DNA of 64,000 nucleotides from positions 124,001 to 188,000 of the forward strand of contig JAJECX010000003.1 in NCBI GenBank assembly GCA_022821805.1. Reading direction: 5' to 3'. A model generated the notes under the pieces. That model had not been told where the DNA came from and did no database searches. It worked only from the letters and a program-made list of their open reading frames with translations. Positions 8,712-17,036 of this stretch are shown here, piece after piece. This stretch comes from Anaerolineae bacterium. GTDB taxonomy: Bacteria; Chloroflexota; Anaerolineae; Aggregatilineales; Phototrophicaceae. Both the position numbers and the translations under genes were made by a program. Position 1 is the first letter of the stretch; every line of letters begins with the position of its first letter.

Positions 8712-8829
8712 TAGAACCCGTTTGATTCACACAGTCGCAGCATTTTCTTGCGAGTCCGCCGCTTCGCCTTCTGCCTGCGGTTGGCTCTATCGTCAGAAGC
8801 GTCTTTACCAAGGAATACATGAACACGAG

Positions 8830-8862
8830 AGCCGCTGCCTTATAGTATGCAGCGGCTTTATG
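8830..8862 (+). terminator. Possible rho-independent terminator between rpsU and infA
   Basis: A 9-bp perfect stem (AGCCGCTGC / GCAGCGGCT) with a 10-nt loop is followed by only TTATG, a short U-tract. It lies immediately before the -10 box of infA, so partial termination with read-through is possible. Confidence 0.6.
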
Positions 8863-8865
8863 CGT

Positions 8866-8871
8866 TATAAT
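8866..8871 (+). promoter_or_regulatory. -10 box of infA promoter
   Basis: A perfect TATAAT lies 31 nt before the infA start codon. No convincing -35 box is seen at the right distance, as that region is occupied by the terminator-like hairpin. Confidence 0.45.
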
Positions 8872-8902
8872 CGCTTGCCTACGAACACCCTAGAGGAGGA
8901 AT

Positions 8903-9139
8903 ATGGCTAAGAAAGAAGAAAAGATCGAAGTGGAAGGCACCGTTATTGAGGCTTTACCCAATACCCAGTTTACGGTCGAGCTCGACAATGGGCACCGGGT
9001 TCTCTCTTATTTGTCGGGCAAGATGCGCAAATACTATATTCGCATCTTGTTGGGAGATCGCGTAAAAATAGAAATGAGCCCCTACGACATGAATCGTGGG
9101 CGCATCATTTATCGCCATAAGGACAATGTGCGCACCTGA
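8903..9139 (+). CDS. infA: Translation initiation factor IF-1
   Basis: A 78-residue single OB-fold protein. Family hallmarks are [52 protein letters not shown] and the terminal GRIIYR. IF-1 binds the 30S A site during initiation. A near-perfect AGAGGAGG lies 5 nt before the ATG. The canonical VxV...HIAGKMR segment reads [10 protein letters not shown] here, with serine and tyrosine replacing residues common in proteobacteria, which is compatible with Chloroflexota. The gene stands apart from the large ribosomal operon where infA often sits, downstream of rpsU instead. Confidence 0.95.
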   Translation: MAKKEEKIEVEGTVIEALPNTQFTVELDNGHRVLSYLSGKMRKYYIRILLGDRVKIEMSPYDMNRGRIIYRHKDNVRT

Positions 9140-9190
9140 TCGAACCGCCGACCATGGAGCAATCGCATGTTTCCGCGCAAGCGCTGAGGG

Positions 9191-9219
9191 ACGAGTCATC
9201 GCAAGGTGACTCGTTTTTT
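9191..9219 (+). terminator. Rho-independent terminator after infA
   Basis: A perfect 8-bp stem (ACGAGTCA / TGACTCGT) with an 8-nt loop runs into five further T residues. It lies 52 nt past the infA stop and faces the end of the convergent heat-shock/ubiE transcript. Confidence 0.88.
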
Positions 9220-9269
9220 GTTGTCAGCGTTCGTCTGATTTTTCCTCGCGGATTACCGCTCAAAAGCCA

Positions 9270-10001
9270 TTAACCGGCGCCGTTTTCCGCGCCCTTGATG
9301 CCCCAATGCACTGCCATCGTGCCAAACATGAAAGACCGGTACCGCACATCGGAGAATCCGGCCTGTTCGACCAGACGCTTCAACTCCTCGGGCGTCTTGA
9401 AGGCTTTGGTTGATTCCGGCAAGTAGCGATAAGCATCGCCGGCCGCCGCCCCCCCGATCAGCCGACCGAGCAGCGGTACGCCAATCCTCAAATGCAGCAG
9501 GATAATGGGCTTCAGTACGTTTTTCGGCGGCGGCGATGTGTCCAGTATCACAATCCGACCGCCCGGTTTTAGCACGCGCCTCTGCTCGGCCAGCGCCTGC
9601 GGGATGTCGACCACGTTGCGCATCAAGTATCCTGAAGCGATCGCATCGAAACTTCCATCAGCAAAGGGCAGGGCAAGGGCGTCCGCGCCGGTCCAGGCGA
9701 CGCGCCGCCCATAGGGAACCCTGCCCTGGCCGACGCGGATCATCTCCAGCGCAAAATCGGCGCCAACGACCTGCGCGCCCGGCGACAGCTTCAGCGCTTC
9801 AAACGCGATATCTCCCGTCCCCGCAGCGATATCCAGCATCCGACCGCCAGCGGGCAGCTCCGCCACTTCCGCGACGAATCGCCGCCATTTCATATCCTGA
9901 CCGCCGCTAATCAGCCGATTGAGCAGATCATAACGCCCGGCGATGCGGTCAAACATCCCCCGCACATAGTCCGAGCGCTCCTTGCCGCTGAGATGCGCCA
10001 T
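9270..10001 (-). CDS. ubiE: Demethylmenaquinone methyltransferase (UbiE/MenG family)
   Basis: A 243-residue SAM-dependent C-methyltransferase for the last step of menaquinone synthesis. Motifs seen: YVRGMFDRIAGRYDLLNRLIS near the N-terminus, motif I MLDIAAGTGDIAFEAL, DGSFDAIASGYLMRNVVD and VLKPGGRIVILDTSPP. The ATG at 10001 is chosen because family proteins begin near the MFDRIA motif; the longer frame upstream overlaps prmA. The gap to the prmA stop is only 8 nt, so it is the last gene of the hrcA-to-ubiE cluster. Menaquinone rather than ubiquinone is inferred from the expected phylum. Confidence 0.88.
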   Translation of the reverse strand: MAHLSGKERSDYVRGMFDRIAGRYDLLNRLISGGQDMKWRRFVAEVAELPAGGRMLDIAAGTGDIAFEALKLSPGAQVVGADFALEMIRVGQGRVPYGRRVAWTGADALALPFADGSFDAIASGYLMRNVVDIPQALAEQRRVLKPGGRIVILDTSPPPKNVLKPIILLHLRIGVPLLGRLIGGAAAGDAYRYLPESTKAFKTPEELKRLVEQAGFSDVRYRSFMFGTMAVHWGIKGAENGAG

Positions 10002-10009
10002 GCCAACCG

Positions 10010-10927
10010 CTATTCCGGGACCCGCTTCGCTTCGACCAGTACCCAGTCGCCTTGCTGCCGGCGCGCGCAGGGTTGCAGACCGCTTCGCCGGAACGCCGCT
10101 TCCACTTCGTCCAGTTGCGTGTCGATGATTCCGCTGCACAGTACAATGCCGCCGGGTCTGACGATTTCGCCCAGTCGCTGCTCCGCCAATTGCAGGATAA
10201 CCCGCGCCAATATATTGACGACCGCCAAGTCAAAGCGGCGCGCCGACCCCAATACGTTTGCCAAGCTGCCTTGCTCGGCGACGACCTTGTCTCCGACACC
10301 ATTCGCTCTCGCATTTTCGGTGGTCGCTTCTACCGCGATCGGGTCGATATCCAGCGCCAATACTTTACGCGCTCCCAGCTTCGCCGCCGCGATCGCCAGG
10401 ATGCCGCTGCCCGCGCCCAAGTCGAGCACATCCAGCGCCGGCTGCATCAGCCGCTCCAGCGCTTCCAGGCAGAGCTGCGTTGTCGGGTGCGTCCCGCTGC
10501 CAAAAGCCATGCCCGGATCCAGCGCGATTTCGATGTCGTCCGCCGCAGGCTTCACATGAATCCACTGCGGCCGAATCAACAGCCGCTTGCCGATCCGCAA
10601 AGGCTGATAATGCGCCTTCCAAGCCTCGGACCAGTCCTCGGCGTCCAGCGCTCGGTAGTCGGGCGTCGGCATCGGGTACATCAGCCGCATATGCCCTAAT
10701 GCCGCTTCCAGTTCTTGCTTGGTCGAATCCAGTCGATCATCATCGGGGAAGTAGGCGCGCAGCAGCAGTTGTTGCGGCGGCGGGACTTCTGTCTCGTCCC
10801 AGGCATCGGGTGGGATGCCCAGTTGTTCAATTGAAACGCCCTGATAGCCATAGCGCGCCAGCACATCAGCGATAGCTTCGGCGCTCTCGCCGTCAGCGCG
10901 CAAGCTGACTTCGATCCAACGACTCAT
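10010..10927 (-). CDS. prmA: Ribosomal protein L11 methyltransferase
   Basis: A 305-residue enzyme that trimethylates lysines and the N-terminus of ribosomal protein uL11. The N-terminal substrate-recognition domain begins WIEVSLRADGESAEAIADVLARYGYQGVSIE. The catalytic domain has motif I VLDLGAGSGILAIAAAKLG, the upstream GMAFGSGTHPTTQLCLEAL, and NILARVILQL. This GTGTHPTT-type block is diagnostic of PrmA. It follows dnaJ by 9 nt; the dnaJ-prmA pairing is common in bacteria. Confidence 0.92.
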   Translation of the reverse strand: MSRWIEVSLRADGESAEAIADVLARYGYQGVSIEQLGIPPDAWDETEVPPPQQLLLRAYFPDDDRLDSTKQELEAALGHMRLMYPMPTPDYRALDAEDWSEAWKAHYQPLRIGKRLLIRPQWIHVKPAADDIEIALDPGMAFGSGTHPTTQLCLEALERLMQPALDVLDLGAGSGILAIAAAKLGARKVLALDIDPIAVEATTENARANGVGDKVVAEQGSLANVLGSARRFDLAVVNILARVILQLAEQRLGEIVRPGGIVLCSGIIDTQLDEVEAAFRRSGLQPCARRQQGDWVLVEAKRVPE

Positions 10928-10936
10928 CGCGTCGCT

Positions 10937-12094
10937 TTAGTCATCGTCGCCGGCGAGAAAATCAGCCATCTTGGACCATATGCCGCGTCCGCCCGTGCCG
11001 GTGTGCTGAGCGGTGACCTCGCTGCCAAAGGACTCCGATAATTCCTCGAACAGTTCCCGTTGACGCTCGCTCAATCGAGTGGGCGTCTTGACGCGAACGC
11101 GCACCAATTGATCGCCTCGCCCGCGACTGGTGCCGTCAGAGCGCAAATCCGGGAATCCTTTGCCGCGCATGCGGAAGACCTTGCCCGTTTGCGTGCCCGC
11201 TGGAACGTTCAACTCGACTGGACCGTCGACCGTATCGACGCTGACTCGGTCGCCCAGGGTCGCCTGCGCGACATTGATGCCGATATCCAGGATGACGTTA
11301 TTTTCATTTCGCTTGAAGTATTCGTGGTCCCGGACATGCACGACAACAAATAGATTGCCTGGCGGCGCGCCCCGTTCACCGGCATCGCCATCGCCCCGCA
11401 CTTGTATCTGAATGCCTTCGCTGACGCCCGCCGGAATCTTCACATTGAGGACGGCGCGCTTGCGCCGGCGGCCCGAGCCATCGCAATCGCGGCAGGGATT
11501 CTCAATGATCTGCCCGCGGCCACCGCAATAGGCGCAAGTAGTCGCTTGCACCATTGAGCCGAGGAAAGTCTGCCGCACTTTCCGCTCTTCGCCGCTGCCT
11601 TGGCATCGGGGGCAGGTGGTCGGTCCCGAGTTGGCCGCCGCGCCTGACCCGTCGCAGCTGTCGCAGCTTTCCAGCCGCTGAAACTCAATCTCCTTCTCGA
11701 CGCCAAAAACAGCCTCAATGAAGTCTATCGTCACATCCACGCGGCGATCGCGCCCGACAGCCGCTCCACGGCGGCGCCCGCGCGGCTGCTCGCCAAAGGC
11801 GCTATTAAATATGTCAAAGATGTCTTCAAATCCGCCGAAACCGCCCGCGCCGCCTGGGAATCCGCTGGCGCTCCCATTGACGCCCGCATGACCAAAACGG
11901 TCATAGCGCGCGCGCTTGTCCTCATCGGCGAGCACTTCGTACGCTTCGTTTATCTCTTTGAATTTCGCTTCGGCGTCGGTTTCCTGGCTTACGTCCGGGT
12001 GATACCGCCGCGCCAACCGGCGAAACGCGCTTTTGATTTCGCCGGCGTCGGCGCCCTGCTCGACGCCGAGCACCTCATAATAATCTCTTGGCAT
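10937..12094 (-). CDS. dnaJ: Chaperone DnaJ (type I Hsp40)
   Basis: A 385-residue cochaperone that stimulates the DnaK ATPase. The J-domain has the HPD motif (RRYHPDVSQE, about residues 30-40), followed by a Gly/Phe-rich linker (SASGFPGGAGGFGGFED). Four zinc-binding CxxCxGxG repeats are present: CDSCDGSG, CPRCQGSG, CAYCGGRG and CRDCDGSG. The C-terminal substrate-binding domains complete the type I layout. It lies downstream of dnaK, with 137 nt between them that contain a G-rich hairpin repeat, and runs into prmA after 9 nt. Confidence 0.96.
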   Translation of the reverse strand: MPRDYYEVLGVEQGADAGEIKSAFRRLARRYHPDVSQETDAEAKFKEINEAYEVLADEDKRARYDRFGHAGVNGSASGFPGGAGGFGGFEDIFDIFNSAFGEQPRGRRRGAAVGRDRRVDVTIDFIEAVFGVEKEIEFQRLESCDSCDGSGAAANSGPTTCPRCQGSGEERKVRQTFLGSMVQATTCAYCGGRGQIIENPCRDCDGSGRRRKRAVLNVKIPAGVSEGIQIQVRGDGDAGERGAPPGNLFVVVHVRDHEYFKRNENNVILDIGINVAQATLGDRVSVDTVDGPVELNVPAGTQTGKVFRMRGKGFPDLRSDGTSRGRGDQLVRVRVKTPTRLSERQRELFEELSESFGSEVTAQHTGTGGRGIWSKMADFLAGDDD

Positions 12095-12190
12095 GAAAGT
12101 GTCCTGTATGCTCTCTCATTGATTTCAATCAATGTTATACGCTTACGCAAGCCGAGTGCGGGCGGGTAATCCACCGATCCTGTTCCAGTT

Positions 12191-12231
12191 CCCCCTCCCT
12201 CATTTTGGGGGAGGGGGTTAAGGGGTGGGGG
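12191..12231 (+). repeat. G-rich hairpin repeat (family B) after dnaK
   Basis: The element has a CCCCCTCCCT / GGGGGAGGGGG hairpin followed by GTTAAGGGGTGGGGG, and abuts the dnaK stop codon. Similar elements lie near 16256, 16318, 44157 and 50112. On the dnaK transcript it would be a C-rich hairpin between dnaK and dnaJ. Confidence 0.7.
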
Positions 12232-14118
12232 CTAGGTCTCGGTGAACTCGGCATCAATGACATCTTCGTCTTCGGTCTCCGGCGCCGGCTGCCCAGCGGG
12301 CGCGCCTTCCGCCTCCTGATACATCTGCGCGCCCAACGTCTGCAACTGCGCCATCAGCGCCTCCGTCGCCGCCTTGATCTCACCGACATTGCCGCCGTCT
12401 TTCGCCTGCCGAACAGATTCGATCTTCTCCTCCGTTTGCTGTACGGCATCCTCCGGCAGCTTCTCTCGGTTCTCATTGATCAGCTTCTCGGCTTGGAATA
12501 TAGCCATTTCGGCCTGATTCGTCACCTCAGCCTCTTCCTTGCGCTCGGCGTCTTCACTGGCGAATTTCTCCGCCTCGGTCACCATCCGGTCGACTTCCTC
12601 ATCCGACAAGCCGCTGCTCGCCGTAATCGTGATCGCCTGCTCGCGTCCGGTTGCCTTGTCCTTGGCGCTGACGTTGAGGATGCCGTTGGCGTCAATGTCG
12701 AAGGTGACTTCAATCTGTGGCAAGCCGCGGGGCGCGGGCGGGATGCCGTCGAGGATGAACCGGCCCAGCGACTTGTTGTCCGCCGCCATTGGCCGCTCGC
12801 CCTGCACGATATGAATATCGACTTGCGTTTGATTATCCGACGCCGTCGAATAGACTTGCGATTTCTTGCTCGGGATGGTTGTATTGCGGTCGATCATGGG
12901 GGTCGCCACCGCGCCCAAGGTCTCTACGCTCAGGGTTAGCGGCGTTACATCAAGCAGCAGAATGTCCTTGACATCACCGCCTAGCACACCCGCTTGGATC
13001 GCCGCGCCCAGCGCGACCACTTCATCGGGGTTGACGCCCTTATTCGGCTCCTTGTTGAGAAAGAACCCCTTCACCGCGTCCTGTATCGCCGGCATACGCG
13101 TCATGCCGCCAACCAGCAGCACCTCGTCAACATCGCTCGCCGACAAGCCCGCGTCCTTCAGCGCTTGCTTGCAGGGACCAATCGTCATGGCGACCAGATC
13201 ATCGACCAGCCGCTCCAGTTGCGAGCGCGTCAGCGTCATGTTGAGATGCTTGGGACCGCCGGCGTCCGCCGTGATGAATGGCAGGTTGATCTCGGCGCTG
13301 AGCGTAGTGGAGAGTTCAATCTTGGCTTTCTCCGCCGCTTCCTTTAGCCGTTGCAGCGCCTGCCGATCCTTCCGCAGGTCAATGCCGTTTTCGCGCTTGA
13401 ATTCTTCCGCGATCCAACTGATGATGCGCTCGTCGAAGTTGTCGCCGCCGAGGTAAGTGTCGCCATTGGTCGACTTCACCTCAAACACGCCTTCGGCCAC
13501 TTCCAAAATCGAAATATCGAAGGTGCCGCCGCCCAAGTCGAAGACGGCGATGATGCCTTCATTGCGCTCGCCCATGCCGTAGGACAAGCTTGATGCCGTG
13601 GGCTCGTTGATGATGCGCAGCACCTCAAGCCCGGCGATCTTGCCCGCGTCTTTGGTGGCGTTGCGCTGCGTATCGTTGAAGTAGGCTGGCACCGTAATCA
13701 CCGCCTGGTCGACTGTCTCGCCCAGATACGCCTCGGCATCCGACTTGATCTTCTGCAGCACCATCGCTGATATCTCCGGCGCGCTGTAATCGCGGTCGTT
13801 CAGGCGAATCCGCACATCGCCGTTTGAGGCCGCCGATACCTTATAAGGCGCCAGTTTAGCCGCGTCCTGCGCTTCTGGATCGCTATATTTGCGCCCCATG
13901 AATCGCTTGACCGAAAACACGGTGTTTTCCGGATTGACCACCGCTTGATTCCGCGCCACCCGTCCCACCAGCCGTTCGCCCGTCTTGGTGTTGATGGCCA
14001 CCACCGACGGGATCAGATTGCCGCCCTCCGATGATGGAATCACGGTGGGCTCGCCGCCTTCCATCACAGCGACGACCGAATTTGTTGTGCCCAGGTCGAT
14101 TCCGATGATTCTTCCCAT
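12232..14118 (-). CDS. dnaK: Molecular chaperone DnaK (Hsp70)
   Basis: A 628-residue Hsp70 whose ATP-driven cycles of peptide binding are governed by DnaJ and GrpE. Signatures: [18 protein letters not shown] at the N-terminus, [29 protein letters not shown], then the [11 protein letters not shown] linker into the substrate-binding domain. The C-terminal tail ends [13 protein letters not shown], a variant of the acidic DnaK tail. Length and order are typical. It follows grpE with a 56-nt gap and precedes dnaJ. Confidence 0.97.
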   Translation of the reverse strand: MGRIIGIDLGTTNSVVAVMEGGEPTVIPSSEGGNLIPSVVAINTKTGERLVGRVARNQAVVNPENTVFSVKRFMGRKYSDPEAQDAAKLAPYKVSAASNGDVRIRLNDRDYSAPEISAMVLQKIKSDAEAYLGETVDQAVITVPAYFNDTQRNATKDAGKIAGLEVLRIINEPTASSLSYGMGERNEGIIAVFDLGGGTFDISILEVAEGVFEVKSTNGDTYLGGDNFDERIISWIAEEFKRENGIDLRKDRQALQRLKEAAEKAKIELSTTLSAEINLPFITADAGGPKHLNMTLTRSQLERLVDDLVAMTIGPCKQALKDAGLSASDVDEVLLVGGMTRMPAIQDAVKGFFLNKEPNKGVNPDEVVALGAAIQAGVLGGDVKDILLLDVTPLTLSVETLGAVATPMIDRNTTIPSKKSQVYSTASDNQTQVDIHIVQGERPMAADNKSLGRFILDGIPPAPRGLPQIEVTFDIDANGILNVSAKDKATGREQAITITASSGLSDEEVDRMVTEAEKFASEDAERKEEAEVTNQAEMAIFQAEKLINENREKLPEDAVQQTEEKIESVRQAKDGGNVGEIKAATEALMAQLQTLGAQMYQEAEGAPAGQPAPETEDEDVIDAEFTET

Positions 14119-14174
14119 TTCCTGTCTCCTCTTGCTATCTGGGGTTCTCCAGGCTGTCTTGATCTCAGGAGTGG

Positions 14175-14780
14175 CTAATTGGCCACCTTCACCAGCGCCA
14201 GGCGCAAAACCTGCTCGCCGGCGCGGTAACCCTTCTGCAGCGTCTCAATGACGCAGCCGCTCTCCACCTCATCGCTGTCTTCGGCGCCGATCGCTTGATG
14301 CAAATTGGGGTCGAAGGGTCCGCCGGTCGGGTCAATCGCCTCGACTTCGTACTGTTCCAGCAAGTTATTGAATTTACGCTGGATCATCGAAACGCCGCCG
14401 ATCCAGGGATCGTCACAGATTTCGTCCGGTACGCTCTCGAAAGCGCGGTCGAAATCATCAATGATCGGCAGCAGCGACCGCAAGGTGTCGAGCGCCGCGC
14501 GCTGAAAGAGTTCCCGCCGTTCCCGCTCGTTTCGCTTCTTGTAGTTGGCGAATTCGGCGCGGGCGCGCTGCCAGCCATCTTCGTTGGTCTTGGCTTCCTT
14601 CTGCGCCTCGATCAGCATCTGCAGCAAATTGGCGCCTTCCGGCAGCTCAATTTCCTCCTGCGGCGCCTGTACCGCCTCAGCCTCTTGCTCGGCTTTGACT
14701 TCATCAGCGCCGTCGACTGCTTCTTCGGGGCGCGTTTCTTCGCGCTCCAACTCATCAGTCGGATTCTTGACATCGCTCAT
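14175..14780 (-). CDS. grpE: Nucleotide exchange factor GrpE
   Basis: A 201-residue DnaK nucleotide exchange factor. A long acidic and charged N-terminus (Glu-rich, residues 1-50) precedes the coiled-coil helix, then the conserved [43 protein letters not shown] and the C-terminal beta domain with [16 protein letters not shown] lies 7 nt before the ATG. The gene has its own promoter and two palindromes upstream, so grpE-dnaK-dnaJ-prmA-ubiE is probably a transcription unit separate from hrcA. Confidence 0.94.
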   Translation of the reverse strand: MSDVKNPTDELEREETRPEEAVDGADEVKAEQEAEAVQAPQEEIELPEGANLLQMLIEAQKEAKTNEDGWQRARAEFANYKKRNERERRELFQRAALDTLRSLLPIIDDFDRAFESVPDEICDDPWIGGVSMIQRKFNNLLEQYEVEAIDPTGGPFDPNLHQAIGAEDSDEVESGCVIETLQKGYRAGEQVLRLALVKVAN

Positions 14781-14819
14781 ACATTGTCCCTGTGAAAGCT
14801 CAGCCTGAAGATTTTGCTA

Positions 14820-14852
14820 TACGTAACAATTATGTACGCGTCATATATGACG
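14820..14852 (-). promoter_or_regulatory. Two palindromes in the grpE 5' region (candidate operators)
   Basis: CGTCATATATGACG (14839-14852) is a perfect 14-bp palindrome, and TACGTAACAATTATGTA (14820-14836) is a near-perfect one (one mismatch per arm). They lie between the grpE -10 box and start codon. Neither fits the CIRCE consensus (TTAGCACTC-N9-GAGTGCTAA) that HrcA usually binds. A repressor-operator role is inferred from position only. Confidence 0.45.
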
Positions 14853-14870
14853 GACATCAGAATAGACGGC

Positions 14871-14899
14871 ATTATATTAGGGAAGATACGGTATTTCGA
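14871..14899 (-). promoter_or_regulatory. Promoter of grpE-dnaK-dnaJ
   Basis: On the minus strand a perfect -10 TATAAT (14876 to 14871) lies 17 bp after a -35-like TCGAAA (14899 to 14894, four of six consensus bases). Transcription would start near 14864, about 85 nt upstream of grpE. Confidence 0.55.
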
Positions 14900-14977
14900 G
14901 GATTGCCGATGAAGTCTTATAAAGATTATATGTTTACGAAGTCAAAATAATTCTCAATTGCTTACCGGTTGCCGTAA

Positions 14978-15025
14978 ACCACTAAGTCTCTCAGTGTTCT
15001 CTGTTTCCTCGGTGTTCTCGGTGGT
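14978..15025. repeat. Degenerate CTCGGTG repeat unit (family C)
   Basis: A 48-bp stretch is built from short variants of TCTCNGTGTTCTC and ends in near-inverted ACCACTAAG and CTCGGTGGT. A related unit lies at 46838-46875, and a fragment lies near 35287. It occupies the hrcA-grpE gap. Confidence 0.5.
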
Positions 15026-15048
15026 AAAAAATTGTTTAGTGAGTTGCA

Positions 15049-16143
15049 TTAACTTACACTGGGCTGCCCCCCATCCTCCACGCCATCCTGATACAGCGTC
15101 GCCAGCACATTCGTCATCAGGTTCGAAACGTAGCGCACCGTGCTGATGGCGCGCCCGTAATTGATATGCGTCGGTCCCAATACGCCAACCGCGCCACTCA
15201 TCTTGTCGGGATCGCCGTAACGGCTCAACACCATGCTCAGGCGGCTGAGATCGTCGTAGCGCCCATCGCCGGCGATCACCACTTGCACATCAACTGCTTC
15301 GCCTTCGTCCGGCGGCAGCCGATCCAGCAATTCGCTCAACAGCGCGTTGAGCACCGTACGCTCTTCCAGAATCCGGATCGCCTGCTGCGCGCCTTCTTCA
15401 TCGGCGAAGCTCTCGATCACCTGGCTCAAGCCATCGCGATAGATGAAGCCCGCCCGGTTGTTGTCCACATTCTCGATCAATTCCGCTGTCAACTCCGCCA
15501 CTTCGCGCTCCAGCATTGGCAGGCTATTGCTGCGCAGCCGCGCCTGCTGCGCCCCCAGCCCGGCGCAAGTCTCGTTGACGCGTTTGGCTGCCTCGCCCAG
15601 CTTGCGCTGCGGCACCGGTTCTGCCAATGTCAACATGCGCTGATGCACGCTGCCGCTATTCAGCACCAGCACCATCAGCGCCAGCCGTCCCTGTATGGAT
15701 ATCAACTCCAAATGCTTGAAGGAATTAGTCTGCGAGATCGGCGGCGTAACAATGGATGCCGTCCGCACCGAGCGCGCCAGCAGCGCCGCTGTCCGCCGCA
15801 TCCACTGTTCCATGCCCGCTTGTAATGTGCCGACACGCTCGGAAATATGGCTTTGCTCTCCCCGCGTCAGGCTGCGCGTCTGCAATAGACGGCGCACAAA
15901 GTAGCGGAAGCCAGCCGCCGTCGGCACACGCCCAGCCGATCGATGCGGCGCGGCGATATAACCCATCTCTTCCAGCCGCGCCATCTCGTTGCGCACCGTC
16001 GCCGGGCTGATGTTAAGCTGATAATGCTCCACCAGATAACGCGAGCCGACCGGTTCCGCTCTCTCTGAATAGGCTTGCACAATGCAGGTGAGTATATCTT
16101 CCTGCCGGCTGCTTAGATTCGGCCGCTGCCCTTCTTCGCTCAT
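15049..16143 (-). CDS. hrcA: Heat-inducible transcriptional repressor HrcA
   Basis: A 364-residue repressor of chaperone genes. The N-terminal winged helix reads LSSRQEDILTCIVQAYSERAEPVGSRYLVEHYQLNISPATVRNEMARLEEMGYIAAPHRSAGRVPT, a strong HrcA signature, followed by the GAF-like and dimerisation parts and the C-terminal GVLGPTHINYGRAISTVRYVS. The start at 16143 is preferred over one 63 nt upstream because the likely promoter places the -10 box between them. HrcA normally acts at CIRCE elements, yet none was found in this cluster. Confidence 0.92.
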   Translation of the reverse strand: MSEEGQRPNLSSRQEDILTCIVQAYSERAEPVGSRYLVEHYQLNISPATVRNEMARLEEMGYIAAPHRSAGRVPTAAGFRYFVRRLLQTRSLTRGEQSHISERVGTLQAGMEQWMRRTAALLARSVRTASIVTPPISQTNSFKHLELISIQGRLALMVLVLNSGSVHQRMLTLAEPVPQRKLGEAAKRVNETCAGLGAQQARLRSNSLPMLEREVAELTAELIENVDNNRAGFIYRDGLSQVIESFADEEGAQQAIRILEERTVLNALLSELLDRLPPDEGEAVDVQVVIAGDGRYDDLSRLSMVLSRYGDPDKMSGAVGVLGPTHINYGRAISTVRYVSNLMTNVLATLYQDGVEDGGQPSVS

Positions 16144-16190
16144 AACGCCAAGTTGTCCGTCGTCCTTCAGCGAATCCGCGAATACGATGA

Positions 16191-16219
16191 ATGCTATCAC
16201 GCGCATAACCGTTTGACAA
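16191..16219 (-). promoter_or_regulatory. Promoter of hrcA
   Basis: On the minus strand TTGTCA (16219 to 16214) and TAGCAT (16196 to 16191) are spaced 17 bp. The -35 overlaps an 11-bp palindrome GTTTGACAAAC (16211-16221). Transcription would start near 16184, which supports the hrcA start codon at 16143. Confidence 0.5.
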
Positions 16220-16255
16220 ACCGCTCGCTTCGCTGCATTGCAACCCCCACTAGAT

Positions 16256-16360
16256 CTCCCCCAATGAGTTATGGGGCGACTGCGCTCGACACAGATGTCT
16301 TAACGCAGGCGACCAAACTCCCTTCCCTAGCTCGCTGGGGCAAGGGGCCGGGGGATGGGT
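16256..16360. repeat. Two degenerate G-rich palindromic repeats (family B-like)
   Basis: The first (16256-16279) has CTCCCCCAATGAGTTATGGGG. The second (16318-16360) has CTTCCC, an internal loop, then GGGGCAAGGGGCCGGGGGATGGG. Both share the layout of a C-rich arm, a loop, a G-rich arm and a G-rich tail with the elements at 12191, 44157 and 50112. Relationship to the family is judged by eye. Confidence 0.45.
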
Positions 16361-16494
16361 TTGTCTCCAATTCATCGCTGCCTCATATACATTTCTGATG
16401 TAAGATATGCGCCATGCCCTTCGTCCGATAGGCAGACGTTCGAGAAGCGAGTTTGCGCACCCCGCAAAACCCAATCGACAGGAGAATTACAGAG

Positions 16495-16821
16495 ATGGGC
16501 GCAATGACATTTGAGGTCAACAAAGACGAATTCCAGAGCGAAGTGCTCGATAGCGCGACGCCGGTGCTGGTAGATTTCTGGGCGGAATGGTGCGGTCCCT
16601 GCAAGATGATCGCCCCGATCGTCGACGAAATCGCCAACGAATACCAGGGCAAGCTGCGTGTCGCCAAAGTCGATGCCGACTTGAATCAGGAGATTCTGAT
16701 GAACTACGGCATCATGGGCATCCCGACCTTGATCCTGTTCAAAGGCGGCGAAGCGGTCGAGCGCATCACCGGCTTCAAGCCAAAAGGCAAAATCGTCAGC
16801 AAAATCGCGACGCATATCTAG
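16495..16821 (+). CDS. trxA: Thioredoxin
   Basis: A 108-residue cytosolic thiol-disulfide oxidoreductase. The active site is FWAEWCGPCKM (cysteines about residues 36 and 39), the cis-proline is in GIMGIPTLILFKGGE, and KVDADLNQEI precedes it. The length is normal for Trx1-type proteins. The ATG at 16495 is chosen because GGAG lies 10 nt upstream; an in-frame ATG nine bases later is too far from it. A strong terminator follows, so the gene is probably monocistronic. Confidence 0.96.
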   Translation: MGAMTFEVNKDEFQSEVLDSATPVLVDFWAEWCGPCKMIAPIVDEIANEYQGKLRVAKVDADLNQEILMNYGIMGIPTLILFKGGEAVERITGFKPKGKIVSKIATHI

Positions 16822-16844
16822 TCGCGCTGGCAAATGCGCGAATG

Positions 16845-16874
16845 ACGCTCATCTACCGCAGATGGGCGTTTTTG
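16845..16874 (+). terminator. Rho-independent terminator after trxA
   Basis: A 10-bp stem (ACGCTCATCT / AGATGGGCGT, one U-G pair) with a 5-nt loop is followed by TTTTGTTT, 23 nt after the trxA stop codon. Confidence 0.88.
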
Positions 16875-16931
16875 TTTCCGCCCGCCCAGCGCCATTTGAC
16901 AGTTGAGACTGTCCCGCCGCCCGAAATTGCT

Positions 16932-16939
16932 GGTATCAT
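16932..16939 (+). promoter_or_regulatory. Possible extended -10 promoter of prs
   Basis: TGGTATCAT contains the TGN extension and a TATCAT -10 box, about 100 nt upstream of the prs start. A TTGACA at 16896 is too far away (32 bp) to be its partner. Confidence 0.35.
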
Positions 16940-17036
16940 CAAACGTGTCACAGAGTGCGAAATCGATCCGCAGACCCCCCGTCGACCGACTCCTGCCGGA
17001 GTTCGGACTTTGTCGGAGCAGTCGATTGGAGTGATC

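Larger units (their letters stand above)
16144..16494. other. Divergent hrcA-trxA intergenic region
   Basis: This 351-bp gene-free stretch contains the hrcA promoter, two G-rich palindromic repeats (about 16256-16279 and 16318-16360) and the trxA leader. GGAG at 16481-16484 is the trxA ribosome-binding site. No CIRCE element and no convincing trxA -35/-10 pair were seen. Confidence 0.5.

Noticed and set aside
15166..15825. Long plus-strand frame opposite hrcA
   Set aside because: HrcA motifs are intact on the other strand. The plus-strand product is His/Gln/Arg-rich low complexity typical of antisense reading.
16144..16206. Longer N-terminus of HrcA starting at 16206
   Set aside because: The likely -10 box (16196-16191) is downstream of that codon, and HrcA proteins begin close to the winged helix.
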